From: Chara braunii
Taxonomy: Eukaryota; Streptophyta; Charophyceae; Charales; Characeae
Direction of reading: 5' to 3'
Length of the DNA: 28,362 bases
Assembly (NCBI GenBank): GCA_003427395.1
Contig: BFEA01000013.1
Location: forward strand, 151,592 to 179,953
A program made the translations under genes and the position numbers. How positions within the stretch are numbered: position 1 is the stretch's first letter; each line of letters opens with the position of its first letter. Positions 1 through 9,368 of this stretch are shown one piece after another. A model generated the notes under the pieces. It was not told the DNA's origin. It saw nothing but the letters and a program-made list of their open reading frames with translations, and did not search any database.

Positions 1-57
<57 letters not shown>
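1..57. repeat. (GA)n microsatellite
   Basis: Perfect GA dinucleotide run starting at the window edge, so its full length is unknown. Similar GA/CT runs recur at 143-213, 11061-11137, 12356-12395, 12534-12627 and 18912-18987. Translations through it (Arg-Glu repeats) are not genes. Confidence 0.97.
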
Positions 58-58
<1 letters not shown>

Positions 59-140
59 CTAGAAGTCTCCAACCTCGACCAACAGCTTGGAGTTGAAAAT
101 AAATTTGCCGAAAAGTTTGGTGAAAAAATGTGAGTCCATG

Positions 141-142
<2 letters not shown>

Positions 143-213
<71 letters not shown>
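143..213. repeat. (AG)n microsatellite
   Basis: Uninterrupted AG repeat of about 71 bases. It runs directly into the first copy of a local duplication that starts AAAATCGATAGCGACC. Confidence 0.97.
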
Positions 214-216
<3 letters not shown>

Positions 217-351
217 TCGATAGCGACCATTGCCTTCAGTTCGCCATGGCAAACATGGCAAACATGTAACTCCATGAAAAGGTGGGCGAGAACGCACGAC
301 AAAATCGATAGCGACCATTACCTTCAGTTTGGCATGGCAAACATGTAACTC
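213..351. repeat. local direct duplication, AAAATCGATAGCGACC unit
   Basis: Two direct copies at 213-272 and 301-351 share AAAATCGATAGCGACCATT, then CCTTCAGTT and an ATGGCAAACATGTAACTC ending. Copy 1 has an extra nine-base CATGGCAAA-type unit. The copies are nearly identical apart from that, so this is a recent local duplication. No coding role is visible. Confidence 0.85.
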
Positions 352-366
352 GAACGCGAAACCACC

Positions 367-493
367 GACCCCACCCAGAGGCGGGAAAATCACACGGAAC
401 GAAAATCGGACGGGACAAAAAGCAACAAAACTTCCACTGGCGTCGAACCGGCGACCCCACCCAGAGGCGAGAAAATCACACGGAACGAAAATC
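367..493. repeat. local direct duplication, 41-bp unit
   Basis: A 41-base unit starting GACCCCACCCAGAGGCG and ending AACGAAAATC occurs at 367-407 and again at 453-493 with one difference. The offset is 86 bases. Nothing suggests a gene. Confidence 0.85.
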
Positions 494-589
494 AAACGTC
501 TGTCCCGTCCGGCCACCGTGCGGGACTTTTTTTCCCTGGGCCCACGGGAGGTGTCTTCCGAGGACCGCTTTTGCCTTTAAGTATTAGTA

Positions 590-1060
590 GATTGAGCCCT
601 GCTTGTCGCGCTCTGGACCTGGCTGGGCGAGTTTCCAGTAGCTTCCAGTTGGGCCCCGGTATCTATGTCCAGGCCCAGTTTCAGGTACTGGCCTGGGCCT
701 CGTGCAGTTAGGCACGTTCAAGTAGCCCACGAGGCTCCAGGAGTTCGCTGCAATCCCATTGCGTCGTGGCAAGTATGTGACAAAGGAGCTGCATTCTCAT
801 TGGTCCGCTGCCGTCCCGTGACTTGTTGACCTCTAGATGCGTGTCCCCAGGGCCTCAAGTGAATGAGCCTTGGGCTTAATTGTAGGATGCAGCTGCTGCG
901 TCTGGAACGGGCCAGAGAAGGATCACGTTGCCCTGTAACCAACTGGGGTCCTGCAACTGTCTAGTACCCCTAGGTACGAAAATGGCAAAAGTAGGCCTCA
1001 CGTGAATATGCAGGCCCGCCTTCATTCAGGGCGGGCATGAGGCTTGCTGGTGGCCTAAGC
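590..1060 (-). mobile_element. degenerate LTR-like remnant related to the two Ty3/gypsy LTRs
   Basis: Short blocks match the U3-side half of the LTRs at 18557-19589 and 21289-22226: TTCCAGTAGCTTCCAG followed by a GGCCCC motif, repeated GGCCCAG/GGCCTGGG words, AGTAGGCCTC, and GCCCGCCTTCATTCAGGGCG near 1014-1035. The blocks are in the same order and orientation as in the complete LTRs, which suggests an old solo or truncated LTR on the minus strand. Ends cannot be placed exactly and no internal region is attached. An alignment against the complete LTRs would settle this. Confidence 0.5.
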
Positions 1061-2735
1061 GCAGAATGCGTGTATGCCCGAGAAGGGCCTTGCGAGGGTG
1101 CAAACCTCACAAATGCTAACCGAAAGGAAGAAGAATTTTCGATAATAGAAATTTCAATTCGCTATTTATTTCAGAGTCGAGAAGAAAGGAATGCGATCAG
1201 ACTTGGAGAAATCCAAAAAAAGAAACAAGTCCATTCATTCGTCCATCCGCCCGTCTGTCAGTTCCTGAGTCCATACATCCGTGCGACCGTGCGTTCACCA
1301 ACCCATCACCCACCACCTATCCATTCTGATACCAAACTATCTCAGATAGGTATGGTGCAGACCCGAGGAATCACCAAACTGTGTAGAAACAACAATGGGA
1401 GCAGCATAATACTGAAACTCCACAAATCTGACCAATCAGGCCGTGGACATGACATGCATGTGCATTATCACACATCAGATGGGCAAAACGAAAATATACA
1501 TAAAAGAAAGCGACCGCCTTGCCCTGTGCACGTATGATGATGGAGGTGAGGGATGAGACGAAAGTGGGTGTAGCATCCTAGGGGCTCCTACACAGGCCTT
1601 CCAGGCTGGATATTTTCCTCGTCGGCCCCCCGGCCCCTCAGATGTGCACGACGCCTTATAGGCTGGGCGACTTGGTGGGCCACGGCGCCTTTTACGCGTA
1701 GGCTCAATTCGCTTTTCTATTATTCAGCATTCATTTATTTTCTGATTTATTTTTGCTGGTAGAGTTTAGAAGTGATTTTGTCTGGTCATTTTGTCTGTCT
1801 GAGATGTGTTTTTTTGGACTTCTCGTTTTGTCCGAAGAGTCGGATGCTTGTTCGGACCACTAGATTTTGATTCCAGCCAAGGTAGGTCAGGTTCAGGTTT
1901 GTCCATAGCTAGGATTGGACCAGGTGGTTGTCTCTTTGTGCCTGGCCCAGTCCTCAGGCTCTTGCACCAGGAGGGCCTAGACGTCCGGTAGGGACATGTG
2001 CAGGCCCTTTGAGGTCAGATTGTAGGACCAGGGCTTGGGGCTGCAATCAGGACCATCGATCCGACAACACATCGGATGGGCTTGATTGCAGACCCTACGA
2101 CACCTAGCCAGGCCCAGAGGTACATACATAGTTGGGTCAGTCCTAAGCATTCGACATTCAGTCCGCCAGAGCACACTTGGGCGACACGCTGTTGAGAGAG
2201 CAGCGCCAGTTTGGTTCGAGTTGCGCTAAAGTAGCAGGAAGAGGAGTAGGAGGTAGGAGAGGGTGGAGGCTGTATGATGATGTCTGTGTGAGTCGGGTCT
2301 GAGTCTGATGAGTCAGGTCAGATCTTTGAGTCTTCCGTTGTGCTACATTTCATTATATGGTTGCTGATCTGGATGCACGTTGCTTATTTGCTGATTGCAT
2401 TGTATGTCCTGAGTCGTATTCATCACATAGGAGCCCCTTCGGACCTATCCACCACCCATCTTCTGATGGGCATGCATCAGTGGGACTAAAGAAGAAGGAG
2501 AAGAGACTATAACTCAACGGACCAATTGAAGGATAATAACCTCTTGCAACAGTCCCAAGAATAGTCTCAGTCAAGATGTCGTCTCCAAGTCTGGGGAATA
2601 GAACCCACGATAGTAACAAAATCTTTGATATTGTTCTCTCTCTCTCTCTGTGAAAGGAGAGCAATTATGCAGATGCAGGGCGGAGAAAGATGGAGAACGA
2701 AGAAGAAGAACAGGAGTTGAAGAAGAAAAATATCT
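1061..2735. other. unassigned sequence, no supported gene
   Basis: Open frames occur here (for example 1037-1537 on the plus strand), but composition is mixed, no domain is recognisable and no splice or start context stands out. The stretch around 1690-1760 is T-rich. Around 1860-2130 there are GGCCC/AGGCC words like those in the LTRs, so this may be further decayed retroelement. A short CT run lies at about 2635-2650. Confidence 0.5.
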
Positions 2736-2758
2736 CTCTCTTTGTGTCTATCTGTTCG

Positions 2759-2811
<53 letters not shown>

Positions 2812-2930
2812 TTGTCTATGTATCTAGCTTATATTTGTCTATCTGTCTATTAGCCTGTCTGTTTATCTATCTCTCTATCTATCTTTGTATCTATCTATAT
2901 ATCTATCTATCTATCCATCTATCTATCCAT

Positions 2931-2986
<56 letters not shown>

Positions 2987-3096
2987 TGTCTATCTGTTTG
3001 TTTGTCTATCTGTCTATCTGTCTATCTGTCTATCTGTCTATCTATGTATCTATCTGTTTGCCTGTCTGTTTGTCTATCTATCTATCTATCTATCTT

Positions 3097-3129
<33 letters not shown>

Positions 3130-3265
3130 TGTTTATATGTTTGTTTGTCTGTCTGTCTACCAGTGTATCTATTTATCTATCTGTTTGCCTATCTGTCTGT
3201 CTATATATCTACCTTTCTATCTATCCATTTGTCTATCTATCTATTATATATATATTATATATATA

Positions 3266-3298
<33 letters not shown>

Positions 3299-3681
3299 CC
3301 TATTTAGATATATATCTATCTCTCTATATATCCATCTGTCTATCTATCTATGCCTGCCTGTCTGTCTGTCTATCTATCTATCTTTCTATCTATCCATCTA
3401 TCTATCTATCTATCTATCTATTGTCTATCTGTTTGTCTGTCTGTCTGTCTATTTGTCTATCTATTTATCTATCTGTTTGCCTGTCTGTCTGTCTATCTTT
3501 CTATCTTTCTATCTATCCATCTGTTTATCTGTTTGTCATATATGTATATAATCTATCTATCTATCTATCTACCTACCTACCTATCTAAATATTTATCTAT
3601 CTCTCTATATATCCATTTGTATATCTATCTATCTATCTATCTATCTAGATATCTATCTAGATATCTATCTATCTATCTATT
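2736..3681. repeat. (TATC)n/(TGTC)n tetranucleotide satellite-like block
   Basis: About 945 bases built from TATC units with TGTC, TTTC, CATC and TACC variants. Long pure TATC stretches occur at about 2757-2810, 2937-2985 and 3098-3130. An AT-only palindrome-like core lies at about 3241-3270. Variant-rich segments containing a TTGTCTATCTGTTTG-type start and a CTGTTTGCC end recur near 2987, 3129 and 3420, giving higher-order structure. The Tyr-Leu-Ser-Ile translations are artefacts of the repeat. Confidence 0.97.
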
Positions 3682-3699
3682 GGGTGGATCCTATCAGAC

Positions 3700-4207
3700 T
3701 GGTCTGGGATCCGGATCTTATCCACATTGAGCCTCTCTCTATTGCCAAAGTGATCGTCATCGAGAAAGGCAATATCCAGATCCGGATTCGAACGAGGAGC
3801 GCACCACAATTGATGTACCATGCATTGGTAGTCCCGGATTATATTGCTAAGGCGGGTGAGGAGGTGATTTCGATCGAAAATCGGCTAGTCTTACCCACGT
3901 CCTAGTACACGAAGGTTGCTCAAGACGAGGAAGTGATGGCGGCAGCCATCGCTAGAGGCTCAAAATACCCGTGTGGGACTCGAGAAAGCAGTACAGCCCC
4001 CGCCATTGGAAGCAAGATCGGACATCATACCCGACGAACATGCCGTTCCTATTGTCGGGCTTTCACCGTGGGAGGGACTCTTTGTGGAGGAGCCCCTCCC
4101 TAACATCGATCAATTTTTGCACTAGAGTGATCCGGGGAGGACACTCTCCCTGTCTGCCCTTCCGGGTCTCAGTCTCAATGGCCTAGCAGTAGCCGCAAGA
4201 GGAGGAA
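3700..4207 (+). pseudogene. X block, copy A: remnant of an unrecognised conserved protein
   Basis: Aligns with 6725-7245 at both DNA and protein level. Conserved words in the plus frames include SIAKVIVIE (SIAEVIAIE in copy B), RIRTRSAP (WIRTRSAP in B), MYHALVV and GEEV. After a frame change come VQPP, DIIPDE (NIISDE in B), IDQFL, and DP.RTLSLSALP with LNG. Copy A has a TAG after LVLPTS, a frameshift near 3985 and a TAG inside IDQFLH, so it is broken. I do not recognise the family; it could be an unknown mobile-element protein or a duplicated host gene. The block begins right beside the TATC satellite and ends at about 4207, where an insertion starts. Confidence 0.6.
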
Positions 4208-4317
4208 CTCACGCCAAGGGGTCAAAATGTGCACCGAAAGCAAGAATGACCAAGTCCTAACAACGTATAGAGGTGCCTCTGAAAATTTTGAATTAAAAAT
4301 AAATAAAAATAAAATAA

Positions 4318-4925
4318 ATCAGAAAATGAGAAAAAGGTAGGGAATAAGATAATTTGAATTTTGGAGAGAAAAAAAAAATCAAAGAGAAAGACAAAAGAAG
4401 AAAAAAAGAAAAAATTGAAGTTGGTTGGGGGAGGGGATGAAAAAGTGGTTAAGAAAAGGAGAAATAGGTGAGGAAGAGAAAAGATCGAAGTGGTAGGTGA
4501 GGGAGATGATGGGGTTGCAGTTGGGGGAAGAAAGGGGGAGAGGAGGGGGAGAGAATGGGGGAGAAAACTATGGAAAAGGTGAAGAAAATAGTGAGAGATT
4601 AGTAAAAGAGGGTGAGTGAAGAGAGAGGAGAGAAAAAGATGGTGGAAGACGGGTGAAGAGGGAGGGGTATGAGAGAATAATGGGAACGAGAGGAGAGAAG
4701 TGAGGAAAAGAAGAAAGGAGAGAGAGGTTGGGAGAGGAGAGTAGAAAAATATGGTAGTGTATGGAGAAAGAGGAAAGGGGATGAGAGATTAGTGGTGAGA
4801 AGAGGACAAAAACGAGAAAAGAGGAGAGGAGAGTGAGAAAAGGTGACGAATGAGTGGTGGGGAGTGAAAAAGGAAGGTCAGATGATGAAGGGGAGAGAGG
4901 GAAATGGGAGGGGGAGAGTGGATTA
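4318..4925 (+). repeat. about 600-bp purine-rich (GA/GGA) strand-asymmetric tract
   Basis: The plus strand is almost all A and G, with only scattered T or C, from AGAAAATGAGAAAAAGG onward to GGGGGAGAGTGG. It is irregular (GGA, GAAA, GGGGA mixtures) and so not a simple microsatellite. Minus-strand frames through it encode Ser/Pro/Leu-rich low-complexity peptides that should not be read as proteins. It may be a noncoding part of the insertion. Confidence 0.85.
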
Positions 4926-5687
4926 GTGATGAGAGAGGTGATACCTGACTCTTGGGCGAAGAGCAAAAAAATTTACCAAGATCCACAAGATCTTGGCCTT
5001 CACACACCCCTTGGGAGAAGGGATCTCTAAGGTGGTGATGAACTGCTGCTGCAGTAGTTTGATCTGAAAAGAAGGATCATATATGCATATGAAGAAACAT
5101 TGTCTGGGGTTGGCTGGGATTTGATCAGCCACCCAGTTCCACTGTAGTGCAGCCCCGTCGTCAGGGGGGTCTTCAAAAATCCTCAACAAGCTGCCACGTG
5201 GCTCTTTTGGAGATGGCCACGGACCAAGAGAGAAGAGGTAGAGGGCAAACAGTCTTTTGTCAATAACTTTTCACCCGCTGGGTGAAGTTTGGCAAAACAG
5301 GACTTGTTGGAAAGCTTTTTGAAAACCGCTTCCAACGATTTAAGGTGCAACATCAGTCACTGCGTGCAGCAATAGCACTCGTTGAAGAAAACGAGCGCGG
5401 GTGGTTTTGGGAGCTTCAAAACAAAATCACGATATTTGAAAGATCGTAGCTCGTCAACCACCGCACAGAATTAGACAATTTATACACTATTGGAAGCGGC
5501 TCATCAAGAGGCTTCCAACGAACTAAAGAACAAAAACTTTGGTCCACCGGTGCAAAAGTTACGATCGAAAGAGTGCACTAGTGTCATTACCAAAGAAAAG
5601 TGGGAGCTCGTTTTCTTTTTTTGGGCTCAAGCCGCGTGGCAACTGATGGGTGGGGTGGTTGGGGAAGGGGGGCGGGGAGGAAAGCCC
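4926..5687 (-). other. internal part of the insertion, no recognisable gene
   Basis: The minus strand between the primer-binding site and the purine tract reads as a leader-like sequence, followed by a short open stretch (about 4923-5189) with no family I recognise. A gag start cannot be supported. Repeated words such as TCGTTGGAAGC (minus strand, near 5330 and 5505) hint at an internal duplication. Confidence 0.35.
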
Positions 5688-5699
5688 GCTCTGATACCG
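5688..5699 (-). promoter_or_regulatory. candidate primer-binding site (initiator tRNA-Met type)
   Basis: The minus strand reads CGGTATCAGAGC, matching 11 of 12 bases of the plant consensus TGGTATCAGAGC, which is complementary to the 3' end of initiator tRNA-Met. It lies one base inside the candidate LTR terminus at 5701, the expected arrangement. Confidence 0.6.
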
Positions 5700-5700
5700 G

Positions 5701-6060
5701 TGTGACGGACCCGCGGGGATGGCAGTCCGTCAGGATCAAGACGAAGGGATGAGGATGGAGGAGATGGAGATGGAGCTAGAAGGGACAACGCAGCTCCAAC
5801 GCAGGCTCAACACGCACGTACTCCAAAGTGTGCAAATGAAGAATGAGCTGCAACAGACTGCAGTTGGGGTATACCCCCAGTGGATCGACTTGACTGGACT
5901 GGACTGGCTTGGTACCGACAGTGGTACCAGGGAGGACTCGACTGGACTGAGTGAGCACACGACCTGTGGGGTCAGGCCACAACCTCGTCCAACTGGCCGA
6001 AAAGGCAAAATAGCCTGATAGGCCTTGGCTGTAGGTCAGGGCAGATAGAGGCCCGCTGCA
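5701..6060 (-). mobile_element. candidate LTR of the inserted element
   Basis: Bounded by TGTGACGGACC on the left and CCGCTGCA on the right, giving the usual TG...CA termini over 360 bases. It abuts the primer-binding site on one side and resumed Y-block sequence on the other. It has no clear similarity to the two Ty3/gypsy LTRs further right. The call rests on termini and context, because a second copy is not present in the window. Confidence 0.5.
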
Positions 6061-6565
6061 GGAGTTGTACATGCCACATTCCCTTCCCCCTTCGTCGCAG
6101 GATCACCTTGCCCCCATTAGTAGTTCCTCGGAGTAGGAACGTGAATCTGACGGACCTCGATTACCTGGCGATGCCAACCTTCGTTCGGCTGGAGGTAATC
6201 GAGGGAGCTCAGCGTCATGATCCGACATGAATGCCATTCTTGCAGCCGTCGTATCACGGATGTGTGGCAGCAAGGTTGATGGGGACGGTGATCGCCGAAG
6301 GAGGTCGGCAACCGAATGCAGCATTTCACTTTCTCACCTTTGTTGTCTATAAGCGGGAGGGGTGCCCATACACGAAGACCCATCTGGTGGTGACGGGCCC
6401 TAAGAAATCGCTCCTTGAAATAATGGGTCATTCGGGCAGTGACATATTTGCCGCCACGAGTATCGTCGCATGTGGAGCCCCTCGCTATCCCTCCATCCAG
6501 CACCACTTCAACGTGGCGAATCCTCTGACAACGCCCGCTGGGATGTCGACTTTTCTTCCTCCCCT
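6061..6565 (+). pseudogene. Y block, copy A: remnant of an unrecognised conserved protein
   Basis: Aligns with 7255-7590. In the plus frame, conserved words are RLEVIEGA (RLEVIDGA in copy B), DPT followed by MPFL, HGCVAARLMGTVI, PNAAFHFL (PNAALHFL in B) and FVV. Copy A has a TGA just before MPFL where copy B has a Cys codon. Copy A continues further than B, through KTHLVVTG, LLEIMGHSG and PRYPSIQHHFN to about 6565. Most differences between copies are conservative at protein level (Val/Ile, Glu/Asp, Phe/Leu), which suggests past coding selection. Function unknown. Confidence 0.6.
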
Positions 6566-6724
6566 CCCCCCTCGCCTCAATCCCAGTCCTGATCACTTCC
6601 TTTGAGCCTTCCTTCTCTCTTTCTACTTCGTTCTTGTCTTTCCCCTTGTCTTCTTGGAATTTTTGTTTTAAAAGTTAAAAATAAGGTGTCGAAAGTAGCA
6701 GTGTATCCATTCGGGACGATACGA

Positions 6725-7245
6725 TCATATCGATCGGGGATCCAGGAGCTTGAGCTTCTCTCTATCGCTGAAGTGATCGCCATCGAGGAATGCGATATGC
6801 AGATCTGGATCAGAACGAGGAGCGCACCACGATGGATGTACCACGCGTTGGTAGTTCGGGATTATGTCGCTGAGACGGGTGAGGAGGTGATGATTGAAAA
6901 CTGGCTAGTGTTGCAGCCACCGAACTCTTACCCACGTCCTACTGCACAGAGGTTACTCAAGACGAGGAAGTGACGACGTCAGCCATCGCCAGAAGCTCAA
7001 GCTAGCCGGGTGGGACCCGAGAAAGAAGTGGTACAGCCGCCACTAGTGGAAGCAAAACCCAACATCATATCGGACGAATGTGCCGCTCCTATTGTCGAGC
7101 TTTCACTGTGGGCGGGACTCTTTGCGGATGAGCGCCTCCTTAAAATCGATCAATTCTTACTCGAGAGTGATCCGGAAAGGACACTCTCCTTGTCCGCCCT
7201 TCCGGATCTCAATCTCAATGGAGCCGACCCAACAACAACCACAAG
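6725..7245 (+). pseudogene. X block, copy B: remnant of an unrecognised conserved protein
   Basis: Better preserved than copy A. One plus-strand frame runs from before 6725 to 7342 with a single TGA at 6971-6973. It includes LSIAEVIAIEE, WIRTRSAPRWMYHALVV, GEEVMIENWLVL, then after the stop VQPPLVEAKP, IISDE, IDQFLLESDPERTLSLSALP and NLNG. Comparison with copy A shows the natural frame shifts around the stop (the AQDEEV/TQDEEV segment lies in another frame), so both copies are damaged there. No catalytic motif or membrane segment is evident and I cannot name the family. Confidence 0.6.
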
Positions 7246-7254
7246 AGGAGGAAG

Positions 7255-7590
7255 AACATTTGGAGTTGTACATCCTGCATCCCCTTCCCTCTTCGTCACA
7301 AGATCTCGCCCCCATGCTGCACCCCGGCTGCCTCGATCATGAACATTAGTAGTTCCTCACAGTAGGAACGTCAACAGGATGGACTGCGATTACCCGGCGG
7401 TGCCAGCCTTCATTCGGCTGGAGGTAATCGACGGAGCTTCACGTCGTGATCCAACATGCATGCCATTCTTGCACCCACCATGTCACGGATGTGTGGCAGC
7501 AAGGTTGATGGGGACGGTGATCTACGAAGGAGAGCGGCCACCGAATGCAGCACTTCACTTTCTCATCTTTGTTGTGTGCAGATGGAGTGG
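7255..7590 (+). pseudogene. Y block, copy B: remnant of an unrecognised conserved protein
   Basis: Follows X copy B almost directly. The open frame at 7379-7627 carries PAVPAFIRLEVIDGA, DPTCMPFL, CHGCVAARLMGTVI and PNAALHFLIFVV. There is no stop where copy A has TGA. Similarity to copy A ends near 7590, after which the frame continues into unrelated sequence to a TGA at 7625-7627. The frame relation between X and Y implies either one long protein with frameshifts or two exons or proteins. Confidence 0.55.
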
Positions 7591-7675
7591 CGCTCGCAAG
7601 GGAATGATGATCTATCAAGCCAACTGACAATGAAGTGACCGCTCGATCGACTGTATAATGGCGCAACGGAGGAGT

Positions 7676-7697
7676 AAAAGTGCGTGGGCGCACTTTT
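7676..7697. other. perfect 9-bp hairpin with T-run
   Basis: AAAAGTGCG and CGCACTTTT flank a four-base TGGG loop. It is a strong short hairpin just downstream of Y copy B. No function can be assigned. Confidence 0.6.
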
Positions 7698-7710
7698 TGT
7701 GGATTACCTT

Positions 7711-7754
7711 GATGATCAAGACCAGTTGGTGATGGAGTGACCACCTTGATCATC
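7711..7754. other. 10-bp inverted repeat
   Basis: GATGATCAAG (7711-7720) is exactly complementary to CTTGATCATC (7745-7754), with 24 bases between. A related CTTGATCAGCACATCAA word recurs near 7827-7843. Confidence 0.55.
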
Positions 7755-7762
7755 ACATCAAT

Positions 7763-8344
7763 TCAAACATGTGGCAAGTAGTCAAGAGACTGCCAATTTT
7801 TCGTAACCCCTTGCCGGTAGGACGCCTTGATCAGCACATCAACTTGGACATGCGGGCATTTTTGAATTCGGACTTGCCACGCAGGCTCGCTTCCCGCTTT
7901 GCACACACACGCCAACTGCCTTTCTTGCTGTCCTTCGTCTCCGCGCACCTCTTCGTCTTCCTCCAGACCCTTCGTCTGATCCCCTCCCATATTCTTTGGT
8001 GCAATTGATTGGTCATCGGTTGGGTTGGTCTGCTCAAGCCACAAGGGCGGGCTGACACGCGCGGCTTGAACGACCATCCCAAGTGCAGGAAAATTTTGAT
8101 CACCCCGCCTTCTTCGATTCTTTGGAACCTTCTTCCTTCTCTCCTCCTCATTTACACCCCTCGCTACCCGCATTGCATGCTAGTGCACCGCAGCCTTCCC
8201 CGCTACAAATTTGTGCAGCCCCTTCCTCTCCCTCTCTTTGATCTCGGCTGCAATGCTGCACGAGCTATGCGAAAAGACTGCGACGTCTAAAAGGCTCGAT
8301 GCACCCAAGGAACGGGTGGAGTGATGGCGTGGGGTGGAATTAGC
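7763..8344. other. unassigned sequence
   Basis: Overlapping frames exist on both strands, but none has a recognisable domain or supporting context. CT-rich patches occur near 7920-7980 and 8110-8160. Confidence 0.5.
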
Positions 8345-9200
8345 GGTAGACTCGGGGTAATGCAGTCGGAGGGACTGACCGGTGGTGGGGACGGGAATAC
8401 CACGAGCAGCAGGGCCTTGTGGCTATGGCTGGCTTGCATTCAGTTGGGTTGGTGGTGGCTGTGTACGAGGAGTGCCAGCGTTATTGTGATTTTTGAATAG
8501 CGAGGGACTCGCTTCTTCTCCATCGTCGCTTTGTCCGTTGGGTGTGTGCGCTAAAGACTTAGTGTGGATACTCTGTCGTGTGCGGAAAAAAGAGCTGGCC
8601 CACAGCCTGGTCAGCGGGCTGCGGGCTGCAGGCTGCGGGCTGGGGGCTGCAGGCACAGCAGAGGCTGTGGGCGCTGAGCAGCCATAGCCAGGCAGGCTCA
8701 GCAGTAGCTGGTGATAGTGATGGCGATGGTGGTCTTCGGGAGTGAGGCCGCACGCTGTGGGAGTCTATGGTGTTGAATGCTTCGCTGTCAGAAACACTAT
8801 GGATGTATGGTTATTGAAGGTGTGTGGTATCTTTGTCTTGTTGAGTGCATGAATGCACACCCGAGGTATTTGAGGTAGACTCGGGGTAATGCAATCGGGG
8901 GACTGACCGGTGGTGGGGACGGGAATACCACGAGCAGCAGGGCCTTGTGGCTATGGCTGGCTTGCATTCGTTTGGGTTGGGTGGCTGTGCACGAGGAGTG
9001 CAAGCGTTGTTGTGATTTTTTAATAGCGAGGGACTCTCTTCTTCTCCATCGCTGCTTTGTCCATTGGGTGTGTGCGCTAAAGACTTAGTGTGGATACTCA
9101 GTCGTGTGCATGGCTTTGGTTGTGAGTCTATGGTGTTGAATGCTTCGCTGTGGTGTCTTTGTCTTGTTGAGTGCATGAATGCGCACCCGAGGTATTTGAG
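8345..9200. repeat. direct tandem duplication, units 8345-8873 and 8874-9200
   Basis: Both units begin GGTAGACTCGGGGTAATGCA and end ACCCGAGGTATTTGAG. In between they share long near-identical blocks such as GGACGGGAATACCACGAGCA and GTGCGCTAAAGACTTAGTGT. Unit 1 carries about 166 extra bases (about 8590-8755) that are GC-rich and include (GGGCTGC)n-like repeats. It also carries a few dozen extra bases around 8790-8830. No gene is supported. Confidence 0.88.
8612..8660. repeat. GGGCTGC/GGCTGCA short tandem repeat
   Basis: Imperfect seven-base units (GCGGGCT, GCAGGCT, GGGGGCT, GCAGGCA) lie inside the part of tandem unit 1 that unit 2 lacks. The block could be an expansion or an insertion. Confidence 0.7.
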
Positions 9201-9368
9201 GTGATTGGCTGTTTGTTTGAGTGCATGAGTGTGCTGATACCCCCTTTCCCCTCCCGACTGATTGTCGATCCCAGCACTTAGAGCACGTGTGAGATTGTCG
9301 CCGGCCTCCTTCTCCTCTTCCCTGTTTGCATAAGTGCCACGTGTGAACGTCTTCGCTCACGGGGGCGT

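Larger units (their letters stand above)
4208..6060 (-). mobile_element. insertion splitting X-Y copy A; probable LTR-element 5' end
   Basis: In copy B the X and Y blocks are almost contiguous. In copy A, X stops near AAGAGGAGGAA (4207) and Y resumes at GGAGTTGTACAT (6061). The intervening 1.85 kb is therefore an insertion or composite of insertions. At its right end is a candidate minus-strand LTR (5701-6060) with an adjacent primer-binding site. No matching second LTR is seen at the left end and no clean target duplication is visible, so the element is truncated or rearranged. Confidence 0.5.

Noticed and set aside
87-348. Short frames with long Arg-Glu repeats
   Set aside because: They are translations of the AG microsatellite at 143-213 and carry no other protein signal.
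2742-3730. Several overlapping frames of 126-200 codons rich in Tyr, Leu, Ser and Ile
   Set aside because: Every frame of a TATC repeat is open because the unit contains no stop in that orientation. Repetition explains them completely.
4568-5007. Minus-strand Ser/Pro/Leu-rich frames
   Set aside because: They read through the purine-rich tract; low complexity, no domain.
5719-6018. 99-codon frame with Met/Glu-rich start
   Set aside because: It lies within the candidate LTR, overlaps frames on both strands and shows no domain.
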